From: Thioalkalivibrio sp. ALMg11 | GTDB lineage: Bacteria > Pseudomonadota > Gammaproteobacteria > Ectothiorhodospirales > Ectothiorhodospiraceae | DNA: 64,000 nt | Assembly (NCBI RefSeq): GCF_000377905.1 | Contig: NZ_KB898880.1 | Location: 1-64,000, forward strand | Direction of reading: 5' to 3' | Part shown: piece after piece, positions 1-9,574 of the stretch | Numbering within the stretch: the first letter of the stretch is position 1 | Layout: the number at the start of each line of letters is the position of its first letter | Program-made: the position numbers and the translations under genes | Notes under the pieces: model-generated | Told to the model about the DNA's origin: nothing | The model's database searches: none | What the model saw: the letters and a program-made list of their open reading frames with translations, nothing else

Positions 1-510
<510 letters not shown>

Positions 511-515
511 ACCAG

Positions 516-827
516 ATGGCTAACCAGCGCATTCGAATTCGTCTGAAGGCCTTTGATCATCGACTGATCGACCGTTCCGCGGCCGAGATCGTCGAGACTG
601 CGAAGCGGACCGGCGCCCGAGTCAAGGGCCCGATCCCTCTGCCGACCAAAAGCGAGGCGTATACCGTCCTGGTTTCGCCGCACGTCAACAAGGACGCGCG
701 GGACCAGTACGAGCTACGCACGCACAAGCGACTGATGGATATCCTCGATCCGACTGACAAGACCGTGGATGCCCTGATGAAGCTGGATCTGGCTGCAGGC
801 GTAAATGTTCAGATCAGGCTTAACTAA
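516..827 (+). CDS. rpsJ: 30S ribosomal protein S10
   Basis: A 103-residue protein, exactly the E. coli length, that binds 16S rRNA in the 30S head and, as NusE, takes part in transcription antitermination. Residues 4-20 ([15 protein letters not shown]) and the loop GPIPLPTK (38-45) are typical. The ATG at 516 is chosen because it gives the standard N-terminus [10 protein letters not shown]. An in-frame GTG at 507 overlaps the tuf stop but would add three residues not usual in the family. The Shine-Dalgarno sequence is weak, which suggests coupling to tuf translation. Confidence 0.97.
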   Translation: MANQRIRIRLKAFDHRLIDRSAAEIVETAKRTGARVKGPIPLPTKSEAYTVLVSPHVNKDARDQYELRTHKRLMDILDPTDKTVDALMKLDLAAGVNVQIRLN

Positions 828-848
828 CGTTAAATTTTCTGCCATACT
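820..848 (+). promoter_or_regulatory. Candidate sigma70 promoter before rplC
   Basis: A -35 box ttaact (820-825) overlaps the rpsJ stop codon. After a 17-base spacer comes an extended -10, tgc-catact (840-848). Transcription would start near 855, just before the hairpin at 859-891. The boxes match consensus at about four of six positions each; this is a prediction only. Confidence 0.35.
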
Positions 849-858
849 ATTGGGCTTT

Positions 859-891
859 CCGTGGCCCGGCGGAATTTTCGCCGGGCCACGG
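859..891 (+). promoter_or_regulatory. Leader hairpin between rpsJ and rplC
   Basis: A perfect 13-bp inverted repeat (arms 859-871 and 879-891) encloses a 7-base U-rich loop, gaatttt. No T-run follows directly, only ctttag, so it is not a clear intrinsic terminator. It sits in the 110-base gap before rplC, the one large gap in the S10 cluster. It may act as the regulatory leader that E. coli carries before rpsJ, where L4 controls the operon; that role is inferred. Confidence 0.55.
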
Positions 892-897
892 CTTTAG

Positions 898-913
898 GGC
901 GCTTGTTAGCGCC
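898..913 (+). promoter_or_regulatory. Second small hairpin before rplC
   Basis: A 6-bp perfect stem (ggcgct / agcgcc) with a 4-base loop, lying 6 bases after the larger hairpin and just before the rplC ribosome-binding site (ggaagggg, about 921-928). It could combine with the first hairpin in a two-stem leader. Confidence 0.4.
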
Positions 914-937
914 GTCTGATACGGAAGGGGTTTTGTA

Positions 938-1582
938 ATGGCTCTTGGACTCATCGGTCGCAAGCTCGGCATGTCGCGCGTCTTTACGGACGCTGGCGTC
1001 TCCGTGCCGGTTACGGTGCTGCAGGTGGACAACAATCGCGTGGTCCAGATCAAGCGCACCGAGGGCGACGGCTACAACGCGGTCCAGGTGACGGCGGGCT
1101 CGCGCAAGCCGTCCCGGGTAAGCAAGCCGGAGGCCGGGCACTACGCCGCGGCGTCGGTGGAACCTGGTCGCGGCCTGTGGGAGTTCCGCGTGGACGAGGC
1201 CGACCTCGAAGGCCTGGCTGCCGGTGATGCAATCACCGTCGACCGCTTCGAAGAAGGTCAGATCGTGGATGTGACCGCCCAGAGCAAGGGCAAGGGCTTC
1301 CAGGGTGCCGTGAAGCGTCACAACTTCCGCACCCAGGATGCGACCCATGGCAACTCGTTGGCGCATCGCGCTCCGGGTTCCATCGGTCAGAATCAGAGCC
1401 CGGGCCGTGTGTTCAAGGGCAAGAAGATGGCCGGCCACATGGGCGCCGAGCGCAAGACCATCCAGAACCTCAAGGTGGTGCGTGTCGACGCTGATCGCAG
1501 CCTGGTCCTGGTTCAGGGTGCCGTGCCGGGCGCGCCGAGTTCCGACGTGATGATTCGTCCGGCCGTGAAGGCGAAGGGTTAA
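938..1582 (+). CDS. rplC: 50S ribosomal protein L3
   Basis: This 214-residue protein is an early-assembling 23S rRNA binder near the peptidyl-transferase centre. The N-terminus [16 protein letters not shown] and the central block [32 protein letters not shown] (about 138-170) are diagnostic. Gln151 corresponds to the glutamine methylated by PrmB in E. coli (Gln150). The start ATG has a purine-rich site (ggaagggg) 10 bases upstream. It is the first gene after the structured gap behind rpsJ and is separated from rplD by only 4 bases. Confidence 0.97.
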   Translation: MALGLIGRKLGMSRVFTDAGVSVPVTVLQVDNNRVVQIKRTEGDGYNAVQVTAGSRKPSRVSKPEAGHYAAASVEPGRGLWEFRVDEADLEGLAAGDAITVDRFEEGQIVDVTAQSKGKGFQGAVKRHNFRTQDATHGNSLAHRAPGSIGQNQSPGRVFKGKKMAGHMGAERKTIQNLKVVRVDADRSLVLVQGAVPGAPSSDVMIRPAVKAKG

Positions 1583-1586
1583 AACA

Positions 1587-2192
1587 ATGCAAGTTACGAC
1601 TGCCGATACCGGGGCCAGCGTGGAGCTGTCCACCACCTGCTTCGAGCGGGATTTCAATGAACCTCTGGTGCATCAGAGCGTAGTCGCTCATCTGGCCGGT
1701 GCCCGCAGCGGCACCCGTGCCCAGAAGACCCGGGCCCAGGTCAGCGGTGGCGGCATCAAGCCGTTCCGCCAGAAAGGGACCGGGCGCGCTCGCGCTGGTA
1801 CGATCCGCAGCCCGCTGTGGACCGGCGGCGGCAAGGTGTTTGCCGCGCGTACCCAGGACTTCTCGCAGAAGCTGAACAAGAAGATGTACCGCGGCGCGAT
1901 GGCGTCCATTCTCTCCGAACTGCTGCGGCAGGATCGCCTTAAGGTGGTTTCAGGATTCTCCGTCGATTCGGGCAAGACCCGCGACGGGATTGCCAAGCTC
2001 GGTGAACTGGGTCTGGAGAGGGGGCTGGTGGTGCTGGCCGAGGATGACGCGATGACCGAGCGTGCGCTGGGCAACGTCCCGCACGTGGACGTGATCGGTG
2101 TGAGCGGTGTCAATCCCGCCAACCTGGTCGGGGCCGATACGGTCGTGATTACGGAAGGCGCCATCCGCAAGCTTGAGGAGTGGCTGGCATGA
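1587..2192 (+). CDS. rplD: 50S ribosomal protein L4
   Basis: A 201-residue protein matching the E. coli length. The extended exit-tunnel loop is visible as [34 protein letters not shown] (about 49-82). In E. coli L4 also represses its own operon by acting on the S10 leader; if that regulation persists here its target cannot lie before rpsJ, and the hairpins at 859-913 are the natural candidate. The stop codon overlaps the rplW start (ATGA). Confidence 0.97.
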   Translation: MQVTTADTGASVELSTTCFERDFNEPLVHQSVVAHLAGARSGTRAQKTRAQVSGGGIKPFRQKGTGRARAGTIRSPLWTGGGKVFAARTQDFSQKLNKKMYRGAMASILSELLRQDRLKVVSGFSVDSGKTRDGIAKLGELGLERGLVVLAEDDAMTERALGNVPHVDVIGVSGVNPANLVGADTVVITEGAIRKLEEWLA

Positions 2193-2485
2193 ATTCGCGT
2201 CTGATGCAGATTATTCAGGGTCCGGTGGTGTCGGAGAAGTCGACCAACGCCGGCGAAGTGGGGCAATACGTGTTCCGCGTGCTGCCCGATGCCGACAAGG
2301 CCGAGATCAAGGCCGCGATCGAAAAGCTCTTCGAGGTGCGGGTGGAGAACGTGCGCACGCTGAACCAGCAGGGCAAGAACAAGCGCTTTGGTCGCATGTT
2401 CGGGCGGCGCAACCACTGGAAAAAGGCCTATGTGGCACTCGCGGAAGGCGAGAGCATCGACATGGGTGAAGGAGAACAGGTCTAG
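2189..2485 (+). CDS. rplW: 50S ribosomal protein L23
   Basis: A 98-residue protein at the tunnel exit, the docking site for trigger factor and SRP. The core [19 protein letters not shown] and [23 protein letters not shown] is typical. The ATG at 2189 overlaps the rplD stop and is preceded by gaggag at 2175-2180. An in-frame upstream start at 2180 would fall inside that ribosome-binding site and is disfavoured. Confidence 0.95.
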   Translation: MNSRLMQIIQGPVVSEKSTNAGEVGQYVFRVLPDADKAEIKAAIEKLFEVRVENVRTLNQQGKNKRFGRMFGRRNHWKKAYVALAEGESIDMGEGEQV

Positions 2486-2487
2486 TC

Positions 2488-3309
2488 ATGGCGATTATCA
2501 AGACCAATCCGACCTCCGCCGGGCGCCGTCACGCGGTAAAGATCCGCGTCGACGGTTTGCACAAGGGCGCACCGCACGCGGCGCTGCTCGAGAAGCAGAC
2601 TCGCTCGGGTGGCCGCAACAACGCCGGTCGCATCACTACGCGGCACGTCGGTGGTGGCCACAAGCAGCGATACCGCATCGTTGACTTCAAGCGGAACAAG
2701 GACAGCGTGCCCGGCAAGGTCGAGCGGCTGGAGTATGATCCAAACCGCAGCGCTCATTTGGCGTTAGTACTGTACTCTGACGGCGAACGCCGGTACATTA
2801 TTGCGCCCCGCGGGCTGAAGCAGGGTGATGCCGTGACTAGCGGCTCGCAAGCTCCGATTCGCGTGGGTAACGCGATGCCGCTGCGCTCCATTCCGGTGGG
2901 TACGGTGATTCACTGCATCGAGATGAAGCCGGGCAAGGGTGCGCAGATTGCGCGTTCCGCCGGTGCCTCGGCCCAGGTCGTGGCACGTGAAGGGGCGCAT
3001 GCGACGATACGCCTTCGCTCCGGTGAGATGCGCCGCATCCAGTCCGAGTGTCGGGCGACGATCGGCGAAGTCGGTCACACGGAGCACAGCCTCAAGAAGT
3101 TCGGGAAGGCCGGTGCCAAGCGCTGGATGGGTGTTCGCCCAACCGTGCGCGGTACCGCGATGAACCCGGTCGACCACCCGCACGGTGGTGGTGAAGGTCG
3201 CAACTTCGGGCGTCACCCGGTGACCCCGTGGGGCCGCCCGACCAAGGGTTACAAGACCCGCAACAACAAACGTACCGACGGCATGATCGTGCGTCGGCGC
3301 AAGAAGTAA
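2488..3309 (+). CDS. rplB: 50S ribosomal protein L2
   Basis: A 273-residue, highly basic protein needed for subunit association and for the peptidyl-transferase region. The conserved segment [24 protein letters not shown] (about 223-246) carries the invariant histidine corresponding to His229 of E. coli. The C-terminus [13 protein letters not shown] is standard. It starts 2 bases after rplW. Its G+C is slightly lower in the 2740-2800 stretch, but the frame is intact. Confidence 0.98.
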   Translation: MAIIKTNPTSAGRRHAVKIRVDGLHKGAPHAALLEKQTRSGGRNNAGRITTRHVGGGHKQRYRIVDFKRNKDSVPGKVERLEYDPNRSAHLALVLYSDGERRYIIAPRGLKQGDAVTSGSQAPIRVGNAMPLRSIPVGTVIHCIEMKPGKGAQIARSAGASAQVVAREGAHATIRLRSGEMRRIQSECRATIGEVGHTEHSLKKFGKAGAKRWMGVRPTVRGTAMNPVDHPHGGGEGRNFGRHPVTPWGRPTKGYKTRNNKRTDGMIVRRRKK

Positions 3310-3321
3310 CGGAGTGCCAGC

Positions 3322-3594
3322 ATGCCGCGTTCACTGAAAAAAGGCCCGTTCGTTGATCACCACCTTCGCAAGAAGGTGGATGAGGCGCTCGAGAAAAACG
3401 ACCGGCGCCCGATCAAGACCTGGTCGCGCCGCTCGATGATTATTCCGCAGATGGTGGGTCTCACCCTCGCGGTACACAACGGGCGTCAGCATATTCCGGT
3501 GCTGGTCAACGAAAACATGGTCGGCCACAAGCTGGGCGAGTTTGCGTTGACGCGGACCTTCAAGGGTCACATCGCCAACAAGAAGTCGCGCTGA
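3322..3594 (+). CDS. rpsS: 30S ribosomal protein S19
   Basis: A 90-residue protein of the 30S head that contacts S13 and 16S rRNA near the A site. The N-terminus [15 protein letters not shown] and the block [27 protein letters not shown] are diagnostic. It lies 12 bases after rplB with a purine-rich ribosome-binding site (ggag). Confidence 0.97.
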   Translation: MPRSLKKGPFVDHHLRKKVDEALEKNDRRPIKTWSRRSMIIPQMVGLTLAVHNGRQHIPVLVNENMVGHKLGEFALTRTFKGHIANKKSR

Positions 3595-3603
3595 GGACGA
3601 ACT

Positions 3604-3945
3604 ATGGAGACGATTGCAAAACTGCGCTACGCGCGCATCTCGCCGCAGAAGACGCGGCTGGTCGCCGACCAGGTTCGTGGCATGCGGGTGGAAGAGGCTC
3701 TGAACGAGCTGACCTTCAGCCCGAAAAAGCCGGCAGCGATTGTAAAAAAGGTGCTGGAGTCCGCGATTGCCAATGCGGAGAACAACGACGGTGCGGACAT
3801 CGACGAGTTGCGCATCTCGCGCATCCAGATCGATGAAGGCCCGGTTCTCAAGCGCATGCAGGCGCGAGCCAAGGGTCGCGGCAACCGCATCATCAAGCGC
3901 ACCAGCCACATTGTGGTCGGCGTGAGCGAGAAGGGAGCGAACTAA
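3604..3945 (+). CDS. rplV: 50S ribosomal protein L22
   Basis: A 113-residue protein with the long beta-hairpin that lines the exit tunnel, visible as [21 protein letters not shown] near residues 83-103. This loop is where macrolide-resistance changes occur in other bacteria; nothing aberrant is seen here. The N-terminus carries the usual [19 protein letters not shown] motif. It starts 9 bases after rpsS and ends 2 bases before rpsC. Confidence 0.97.
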   Translation: METIAKLRYARISPQKTRLVADQVRGMRVEEALNELTFSPKKPAAIVKKVLESAIANAENNDGADIDELRISRIQIDEGPVLKRMQARAKGRGNRIIKRTSHIVVGVSEKGAN

Positions 3946-3947
3946 CC

Positions 3948-4628
3948 ATGGGTCAGAAAGTACATCCAACCGGCATTCGGCTGGGCATTTCTCGCCCGTG
4001 GTCGGCGACCTGGTACGCGGATGGTCGCGAGTTCGGCGAGACGCTGAACAATGACATCAAGCTGCGCACGTTTCTGCAGAAGAAGCTTGCCCATGCATCG
4101 GTCAGCCGTATCACCATCGAGCGTCCCGCCAAGGCCGCGCATATCACGATCCACACGGCACGTCCTGGGATCGTGATCGGCAAGAAGGGCGAGGACATCG
4201 ACAAGCTGCGCCGCGAAGTGGCAGCCGAGACGGGCCTGGACCACGGCAACGTCAAGATCAATATCGAAGAGGTGCGCAAGCCCGAGATCGAGGCCCAGCT
4301 GGTCGCGGAAGGTATCGCCCAGCAGCTCGAACGCCGCATCATGTTCCGTCGTGCGATGAAGCGCGCCGTGGGCAACGCGATGCGCCTGGGTGCCCAGGGC
4401 ATCAAGGTGCACGTGGCCGGTCGCCTGAATGGCGCCGAGATCGCGCGTTCCGAGTGGTACCGCGAAGGCCGCGTACCGCTGCACACCCTGCGTGCGGACA
4501 TCGATTACGGTTTCGCCGAGGCGCGTACGACCTACGGGATCATCGGCGTCAAGGTTTGGATCTTCAAGGGCGAAGTTTTCGGCCTGGAACCGGTCGACGG
4601 GACGCGCGCTGCGGCCAACGCGAGCTAG
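3948..4628 (+). CDS. rpsC: 30S ribosomal protein S3
   Basis: A 226-residue protein at the mRNA entry site. The N-terminus [14 protein letters not shown] is invariant. A type-II KH domain follows with the GKKGEDID loop ([16 protein letters not shown], about 66-81), then the C-terminal S3 domain with [32 protein letters not shown]3 has helicase activity on mRNA with S4 and S5. The spacing to rplP is 10 bases. Confidence 0.97.
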   Translation: MGQKVHPTGIRLGISRPWSATWYADGREFGETLNNDIKLRTFLQKKLAHASVSRITIERPAKAAHITIHTARPGIVIGKKGEDIDKLRREVAAETGLDHGNVKINIEEVRKPEIEAQLVAEGIAQQLERRIMFRRAMKRAVGNAMRLGAQGIKVHVAGRLNGAEIARSEWYREGRVPLHTLRADIDYGFAEARTTYGIIGVKVWIFKGEVFGLEPVDGTRAAANAS

Positions 4629-4638
4629 GACATAGACC

Positions 4639-5052
4639 ATGTTGCAGCCAAAAAGAACCAAATTCCGAAAGCAGTTCAAGGGCCGGAACCGGGGCATGGC
4701 CTCCACCGGCGCCAAGGTCAGCTTCGGCGAGTACGGCCTTCAGGCCGTGGAACGCGGTCGCATTACCGCGCGCCAGATCGAGGCGGCGCGTCGTGCGATG
4801 GTGCGTCACATCAAGCGTGGCGGGAAGATCTGGATCCGGGTGTTTCCCGACGTCCCGGTCACCAAGAAGCCGCTTGAAGTGCGCATGGGCAAGGGCAAGG
4901 GCGGTGTCGAGTACTGGGTTTGCAAGATCCAGCCCGGCCGCGTGCTTTACGAGATGGAAGGTGTGCATGAAGACGTCGCCCGTGAGGCAATGCGTCTGGC
5001 CGCCGCCAAGCTCCCGGTCAAGACGGTGTTTACCCGTCGGCAGGTGATGTAA
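4639..5052 (+). CDS. rplP: 50S ribosomal protein L16
   Basis: A 137-residue protein of the A-site region of the 50S subunit. The blocks [34 protein letters not shown] and [26 protein letters not shown] are characteristic. Its stop (taa at 5050-5052) overlaps the rpmC start by one base in a TAATG junction, indicating translational coupling. Confidence 0.97.
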   Translation: MLQPKRTKFRKQFKGRNRGMASTGAKVSFGEYGLQAVERGRITARQIEAARRAMVRHIKRGGKIWIRVFPDVPVTKKPLEVRMGKGKGGVEYWVCKIQPGRVLYEMEGVHEDVAREAMRLAAAKLPVKTVFTRRQVM

Positions 5053-5246
5053 TGAAAGCAGAAGAGCTCAGAAAGAAGTCGGACGACGATCTGGACCAGG
5101 AGCTGGAAGCGCTCTACAAGGAACAGTTCGGCCTCCGTATGCAGAAGACGGTCGGGCAGCTGGCACGCCCGGATCGTGTCGGCAAGGTGCGGCGCGAGAT
5201 CGCGCAGATCAAGACGCTGAAGAATGAACGCAGAAGGGCAGGTTAA
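5052..5246 (+). CDS. rpmC: 50S ribosomal protein L29
   Basis: A 64-residue, two-helix protein near the tunnel exit that contacts L23 and the SRP/trigger-factor platform. The start [31 protein letters not shown] and the end [16 protein letters not shown] are family-typical. The length equals the usual 63-65 residues. Its start lies on the rplP stop. Confidence 0.96.
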   Translation: MKAEELRKKSDDDLDQELEALYKEQFGLRMQKTVGQLARPDRVGKVRREIAQIKTLKNERRRAG

Positions 5247-5250
5247 GACA

Positions 5251-5517
5251 ATGACCGAAGAAGGTTCCAGGACTCAGCGCTCCGTTGTTGGACGCGTGAT
5301 TAGCGACAAGACGGACAAGACCCGTACGGTCCTGGTCGAGCGTCGCGTCCGTCATCCGCTGTACGGAAAGTTCATTCGTCGCAGCACGAAACTGCACGTC
5401 CATGACGAAGAAAATGTGTCGCGCATGGGCGATCGGGTTCGTATCCGAGAATGCCGGCCGATTTCCAAGCAGAAGCATCATGCCCTGATCGAAGTGGTCG
5501 GGCAGGACGCGCTCTGA
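5251..5517 (+). CDS. rpsQ: 30S ribosomal protein S17
   Basis: An 88-residue OB-fold protein that binds the lower 16S rRNA body. Recognisable blocks are [31 protein letters not shown] and [21 protein letters not shown]. The ATG at 5251 is chosen because gaaggg lies at 5233-5238 and the N-terminus then matches family length. An in-frame ATG at 5224 would lie inside rpmC and adds nine residues. Confidence 0.95.
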   Translation: MTEEGSRTQRSVVGRVISDKTDKTRTVLVERRVRHPLYGKFIRRSTKLHVHDEENVSRMGDRVRIRECRPISKQKHHALIEVVGQDAL

Positions 5518-5539
5518 ATCGGCTGCCAGGAGATAAGAC

Positions 5540-5908
5540 ATGATTCAAATGCAGACCGTGCTCGAGGCCGCTGATAATAGCGGCGCCCGACGCATCCAGT
5601 GCATCAAGGTGCTGGGCGGCTCGCACCGCCGATACGCCCGAGTGGGCGATGTCATCAAGGTGAGCGTCAAGGATGCCATTCCGCGTGGCAAGGTAAAAAA
5701 GGGCGACGTCTACGACGCCGTCGTGGTGCGTACGGCCTCGGGCGTGCGCCGTGCGGATGGTTCGCTCATCCGCTTCGACCGCAACGCCGCGGTCCTGCTG
5801 AACAACCAGCACCAGCCGATCGGCACCCGTATCTTCGGGCCGGTAACGCGTGAACTGCGAGGGGAGAAGTACATGAAGATTATCTCCCTCGCCCCGGAAG
5901 TGCTGTGA
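5540..5908 (+). CDS. rplN: 50S ribosomal protein L14
   Basis: A 122-residue protein with the invariant start [28 protein letters not shown] and the block [11 protein letters not shown]-like segment [28 protein letters not shown] at the end. L14 forms bridges to the small subunit and is the binding site of the silencing factor RsfS, whose gene is also in this window at 35028. The gap before it (22 bases) contains an aggaga ribosome-binding site. Confidence 0.97.
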   Translation: MIQMQTVLEAADNSGARRIQCIKVLGGSHRRYARVGDVIKVSVKDAIPRGKVKKGDVYDAVVVRTASGVRRADGSLIRFDRNAAVLLNNQHQPIGTRIFGPVTRELRGEKYMKIISLAPEVL

Positions 5909-5915
5909 GGACGTA

Positions 5916-6230
5916 ATGAACAAGATTCGCAAGGGCGACGATGTCGTCGTGATTTCTGGCAAGGACAAAGGTCGACGCGGCACCATCATTAAGGTGCTCG
6001 ACGGCAAGGTCCTGGTCCAGAACATCAACATGGTGAAGAAGCATCAGAAGCCGAACCCGCAGCAGGGTGTCGGTGGTGGGATTATCGAGAAGGAAATGCC
6101 GATCGATACCTCCAACGTGATGGTCTTCAACCCGGCAACCGACAAGGGTGATCGCGTGTCGTTCAAGACCCTGGAAGACGGCCGTAAAGTGCGGGTCTTC
6201 CGCTCGAACGGCGAAGTCGTGGACGCATAA
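5916..6230 (+). CDS. rplX: 50S ribosomal protein L24
   Basis: A 104-residue assembly-initiator protein. The N-terminal KOW motif is visible ([31 protein letters not shown], residues 3-33), followed by [32 protein letters not shown]. It starts 7 bases after rplN. Confidence 0.97.
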   Translation: MNKIRKGDDVVVISGKDKGRRGTIIKVLDGKVLVQNINMVKKHQKPNPQQGVGGGIIEKEMPIDTSNVMVFNPATDKGDRVSFKTLEDGRKVRVFRSNGEVVDA

Positions 6231-6248
6231 CGCGGGACGGACGGTTTT

Positions 6249-6788
6249 ATGGAACGCTTTAAAGAAGAATACGAATCCACCGTGAAGCAGGCCCTGCGCG
6301 AGCAGTTCAGCTATGCCAACGTGATGGAGATCCCACGTTTCACCAAGGTGACCCTGAATATGGGTCTGGGTGATGCGGTGGCGGACAAGAAGGTGATCGA
6401 GCATGCGCTCAGCGACATGACGGCGATCGCCGGCCAAAAGCCGGTCGTGACCAAGGCGCGCAAGTCGATCGCGGGGTTCAAGATCCGGGATGATTATCCG
6501 ATCGGGTGCAAGGTTACCTTGCGGCGTCGGCAGATGTACGAGTTCCTGGATCGCCTGATCAGCGTGGCCCTGCCGCGCGTGCGAGATTTCCGCGGCTTTT
6601 CCGCGAAAGCCTTTGATGGCCGTGGCAACTACAGCATGGGCATCAAGGAGCAGATCATCTTCCCGGAGATCGATTACGACCGTGTCGACAAGCTACGCGG
6701 CATGGACATCACGATTACCACCAGTGCAAGAACGGACGCGGAAGCCAAGGCCCTTTTGGAGGCCTTCCGATTCCCGTTCCGGCAGTAA
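6249..6788 (+). CDS. rplE: 50S ribosomal protein L5
   Basis: A 179-residue protein, identical in length to E. coli L5, which holds 5S rRNA in the central protuberance and contacts P-site tRNA. Blocks include [51 protein letters not shown] and [31 protein letters not shown]. Confidence 0.97.
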   Translation: MERFKEEYESTVKQALREQFSYANVMEIPRFTKVTLNMGLGDAVADKKVIEHALSDMTAIAGQKPVVTKARKSIAGFKIRDDYPIGCKVTLRRRQMYEFLDRLISVALPRVRDFRGFSAKAFDGRGNYSMGIKEQIIFPEIDYDRVDKLRGMDITITTSARTDAEAKALLEAFRFPFRQ

Positions 6789-6803
6789 CCGAGGTAGGCG
6801 CAC

Positions 6804-7109
6804 ATGGCAAAGACATCGATGCTCGAGCGCGAGAAAAAGCGCGAGCGACTGGTCAACAAGTACGCGGCCAAGCGGGCCGAGCTGAAGGCGGTCCTGGTCG
6901 ACGAGACCAAGTCGTCCGAAGAACGCCTGGCGGCCATGCATGCGCTGCAAAAGCTGCCGCGCGATTCGGCTCGCGTTCGGCAGACGAACCGCTGCGGCGT
7001 CACCGGTCGGCCGAAAGGCTATTACCGCCGGTTTGGCTTGGGGCGCAACAAGCTGCGCGAACACGCCATGAAGGGCGAGATTCCCGGCCTGCGCAAGGCG
7101 AGCTGGTAA
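6804..7109 (+). CDS. rpsN: 30S ribosomal protein S14 (zinc-free form)
   Basis: A 101-residue protein of the 30S head. This is the long form without the CxxC...CxxC zinc site: only one cysteine (in [27 protein letters not shown]) is present. The block [14 protein letters not shown] and the C-terminus [11 protein letters not shown] match the proteobacterial type. It is 15 bases downstream of rplE. Confidence 0.97.
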   Translation: MAKTSMLEREKKRERLVNKYAAKRAELKAVLVDETKSSEERLAAMHALQKLPRDSARVRQTNRCGVTGRPKGYYRRFGLGRNKLREHAMKGEIPGLRKASW

Positions 7110-7123
7110 GGAGATTTGAAGCG

Positions 7124-7516
7124 ATGATGACCGATCCGATTTCCGACATGCTCACCCGTGTTCGCAACGCCCAGCGTGCGAACAAGGAGCAGGTCGCCAT
7201 TCCTTTCAGCAAGGCCAAGGAGCGTATCCTGAAGGTCTTCGCCGATGAGGGTTTCGTGGGCGACATCCAGGTCGAGGGCGAAGTGGCCCAGAAGAAACTG
7301 GTGGTGAAGCTGAAGTACTTCGAGGGGCGGCCGGTCATCGAGACCGTCCAGCGGATCTCGCGTCCGGGCCTGCGGATTTATCGCGGCAAGGACGAGCTGC
7401 CGCGGGTTAACGCCGGTCTCGGCGTCGCCGTGGTCTCCACGCCACAGGGTGTCATGAGTGACCGCGCTGCCCGGGCCGCAGGCCAGGGCGGCGAAGTCCT
7501 CTGCAAGATTTACTGA
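7124..7516 (+). CDS. rpsH: 30S ribosomal protein S8
   Basis: A 130-residue protein that nucleates the 30S platform and, in E. coli, is the translational repressor of the spc operon. [23 protein letters not shown] and the C-terminal [26 protein letters not shown] are diagnostic. Two adjacent ATGs (7124 and 7127) are possible; the first matches the family length and has a ggagattt site upstream. Confidence 0.97.
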   Translation: MMTDPISDMLTRVRNAQRANKEQVAIPFSKAKERILKVFADEGFVGDIQVEGEVAQKKLVVKLKYFEGRPVIETVQRISRPGLRIYRGKDELPRVNAGLGVAVVSTPQGVMSDRAARAAGQGGEVLCKIY

Positions 7517-7526
7517 GGAATCAGCC

Positions 7527-8057
7527 ATGTCGCGCATTGCAAATCTGCCGATCACGCTGCCGAACGGCGTCTCCGTCGAGCAGTCGGACAGCGAGATCAA
7601 GATCAAGGGTCCGAAGGGCGAGCTCCAGCTCACCTGCCCCGAAGCCGTGATCGTCTCCGTCGAGGATGGGGTGGTTCGAGTGAAGGCCACCGAAAACGCG
7701 AAGAATGTCGCGTTGGCGGGTACCATTCGGGCGCTGCTGGGCAATCATGTCCACGGTGTCAGCGAAGGGTTCGAGCGCACGCTGGAATTGGTCGGCGTCG
7801 GTTATCGTGCGCAGATGCAGGGCGCGAAGTTGAACCTGACGCTCGGCTACTCGCACCCGATCGACTTCGAAATTCCGGAAGGTGTGACGGTGGAAACACC
7901 GACTGCGACCCAGGTCGTGGTCAAGGGAACAGATCGCCAGAAGGTGGGCCAGGTGGCCGCGAACATTCGCGCCATGCGTCCGCCGGAGCCTTACAAGGGC
8001 AAGGGCGTGAAGTACAAAGACGAGCGCATCGTGCGCAAAGAAGCCAAGAAGAAGTAG
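7527..8057 (+). CDS. rplF: 50S ribosomal protein L6
   Basis: A 176-residue two-domain protein near the factor-binding site. It begins [15 protein letters not shown] (an in-frame upstream extension into rpsH is not used: ATG 7527 has tgagga 5' of it). The C-terminal signature [40 protein letters not shown] is typical. It is 10 bases after rpsH. Confidence 0.97.
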   Translation: MSRIANLPITLPNGVSVEQSDSEIKIKGPKGELQLTCPEAVIVSVEDGVVRVKATENAKNVALAGTIRALLGNHVHGVSEGFERTLELVGVGYRAQMQGAKLNLTLGYSHPIDFEIPEGVTVETPTATQVVVKGTDRQKVGQVAANIRAMRPPEPYKGKGVKYKDERIVRKEAKKK

Positions 8058-8067
8058 GTAGGCACCA

Positions 8068-8421
8068 GTGGACAAGAAAGAGGCCAGACTTAAGAGGGCG
8101 CGGCGCGCACGGTTCAAGATCCGTGAGCTGGGGGTGCATCGTCTCTGTATCCACCGGACGCCGCGCCACATGTACGCGCAGATCATTGCCCCCTCGGGCG
8201 ACGCGGTGCTCGCCGCGGCGTCGACCGTGGAAAAGGATCTGAAGAATGCCGGGGGTTCCACCGGTAACGCCGAGGCGGCCGCCCGCGTGGGGCAAGCCAT
8301 CGCGGAGCGTGCGCGTAAAGCCGGGATCGAACAGGTCGCGTTTGACCGCGCGGGTTTTCGTTATCACGGAAGGGTGAAGGCGCTTGCCGACGCCGCCCGT
8401 GAAAGCGGCCTGCAGTTCTAG
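8068..8421 (+). CDS. rplR: 50S ribosomal protein L18 (GTG start)
   Basis: A 117-residue 5S-rRNA-binding protein of exactly the E. coli length. Key blocks are [31 protein letters not shown] and the C-terminal [28 protein letters not shown]. The start is GTG at 8068, preceded by ggtagg; no ATG is available near the conserved N-terminus [13 protein letters not shown]. Confidence 0.96.
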   Translation: MDKKEARLKRARRARFKIRELGVHRLCIHRTPRHMYAQIIAPSGDAVLAAASTVEKDLKNAGGSTGNAEAAARVGQAIAERARKAGIEQVAFDRAGFRYHGRVKALADAARESGLQF

Positions 8422-8447
8422 TCAAACGCGATCGAGCGGAGAGAGAA

Positions 8448-8954
8448 ATGGCACGTAACGATGTAAGCGAAGCGCAGGACGGCCTCCAGGAAAAGCTGAT
8501 TGGCGTCAACCGCGTTGCCAAGGTGGTCAAGGGTGGCCGGCAGTTCCGGTTTGCCGCGCTGACCGTCGTCGGCGATGGCGAGGGACGTGTCGGGTACGGA
8601 TACGCAAAGGCGCGCGAGGTACCGGCCGCCATCCAGAAGGCGATGCAGCAGGCGCGCATGGAAATGCGCAATGTGTCGCTGAATGAAGGCACGCTGCACT
8701 ATGCGATCAACGGGCATCATGGCGCAGCCAATGTGTACATGCAGCCGGCCTCGGAAGGTACCGGGATCATCGCCGGTGGCGCGATGCGCGCAGTCCTCGA
8801 AGTGGCGGGCGTACGCAACGTTCTGGCCAAGTGCGTGGGTTCGCGCAATCCCATCAACGTCGTGCAGGCGACCATCGACGGGCTCACCATGGTGAACTCG
8901 CCGGAACGTGTCGCGGCCAAGCGCGGCAAGTCCGTTGACGAAGTGAAGAGCTAA
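8448..8954 (+). CDS. rpsE: 30S ribosomal protein S5
   Basis: A 168-residue protein with an N-terminal double-stranded-RNA-binding fold ([53 protein letters not shown], about 10-60) and a C-terminal S5 domain ([36 protein letters not shown]). It contributes to mRNA unwinding and decoding fidelity. A strong gagagaaa ribosome-binding site precedes the ATG. Confidence 0.97.
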   Translation: MARNDVSEAQDGLQEKLIGVNRVAKVVKGGRQFRFAALTVVGDGEGRVGYGYAKAREVPAAIQKAMQQARMEMRNVSLNEGTLHYAINGHHGAANVYMQPASEGTGIIAGGAMRAVLEVAGVRNVLAKCVGSRNPINVVQATIDGLTMVNSPERVAAKRGKSVDEVKS

Positions 8955-8957
8955 GCC

Positions 8958-9137
8958 ATGAGCAAGCTGAAACTGACACTGGTACGCAGCACTGCCGGCC
9001 GTATCGCCACGCACAAGGCGTGCGTGCGTGGGCTCGGGCTGCGCAAGACCCACAGCACCGCGACCATCGAGGCCACGCCGGAGAACCTGGGCATGGTCAA
9101 GAAGGTCTCGTACCTGCTGAAGGTAGAGGAAGTCTAA
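8958..9137 (+). CDS. rpmD: 50S ribosomal protein L30
   Basis: A 59-residue protein, the usual bacterial L30 length. The translation runs [20 protein letters not shown], then [20 protein letters not shown], and ends [10 protein letters not shown]. The family signature R-GLGLRK-HS is present. It lies 3 bases after rpsE and 2 bases before rplO, in the conserved spc order. Confidence 0.96.
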   Translation: MSKLKLTLVRSTAGRIATHKACVRGLGLRKTHSTATIEATPENLGMVKKVSYLLKVEEV

Positions 9138-9139
9138 TC

Positions 9140-9571
9140 ATGCGACTGAATAACATTTCCAGCCCCGACGGCGCCCGCAAGCCGGGCAAGCGCGTCGGTC
9201 GCGGGATTGGCTCTGGTCTGGGTAAGACCGGTGGGCGCGGCCACAAGGGCCAGAAGTCTCGCTCCGGTGGGTACAGCAAGGTCGGCTTCGAAGGCGGCCA
9301 GATGCCGTTGCAGCGTCGGCTGCCCAAGGTGGGCTTCCGCTCGCGCAAGCAACAGTATTCTGCCGAGGTACGTCTCAGCGAGCTGGCCAAGGTCGACGGC
9401 GACGTAACCTTGGAGACCCTGAAAGCTGCAGGGGTTGTCCGCAACGACGCGCAGAGCGCCAAGATTTTCGCCTCCGGTGAAGTCTCGAGGGCCTGCGCCG
9501 TGAAGGGCGTGGGTGTCACTAAGGGAGCGCGGGCGGCGATCGAAGCCGCTGGCGGGAGCGTTGAGGCCTAA
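9140..9571 (+). CDS. rplO: 50S ribosomal protein L15
   Basis: A 143-residue late-assembly protein. The Gly/Lys-rich N-terminal tail ([28 protein letters not shown], about 16-43) and [18 protein letters not shown] are diagnostic. The ATG at 9140 sits 2 bases after the rpmD stop. An upstream in-frame ATG at 9020 lies inside rpmD and is rejected. Confidence 0.97.
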   Translation: MRLNNISSPDGARKPGKRVGRGIGSGLGKTGGRGHKGQKSRSGGYSKVGFEGGQMPLQRRLPKVGFRSRKQQYSAEVRLSELAKVDGDVTLETLKAAGVVRNDAQSAKIFASGEVSRACAVKGVGVTKGARAAIEAAGGSVEA

Positions 9572-9574
9572 ATA

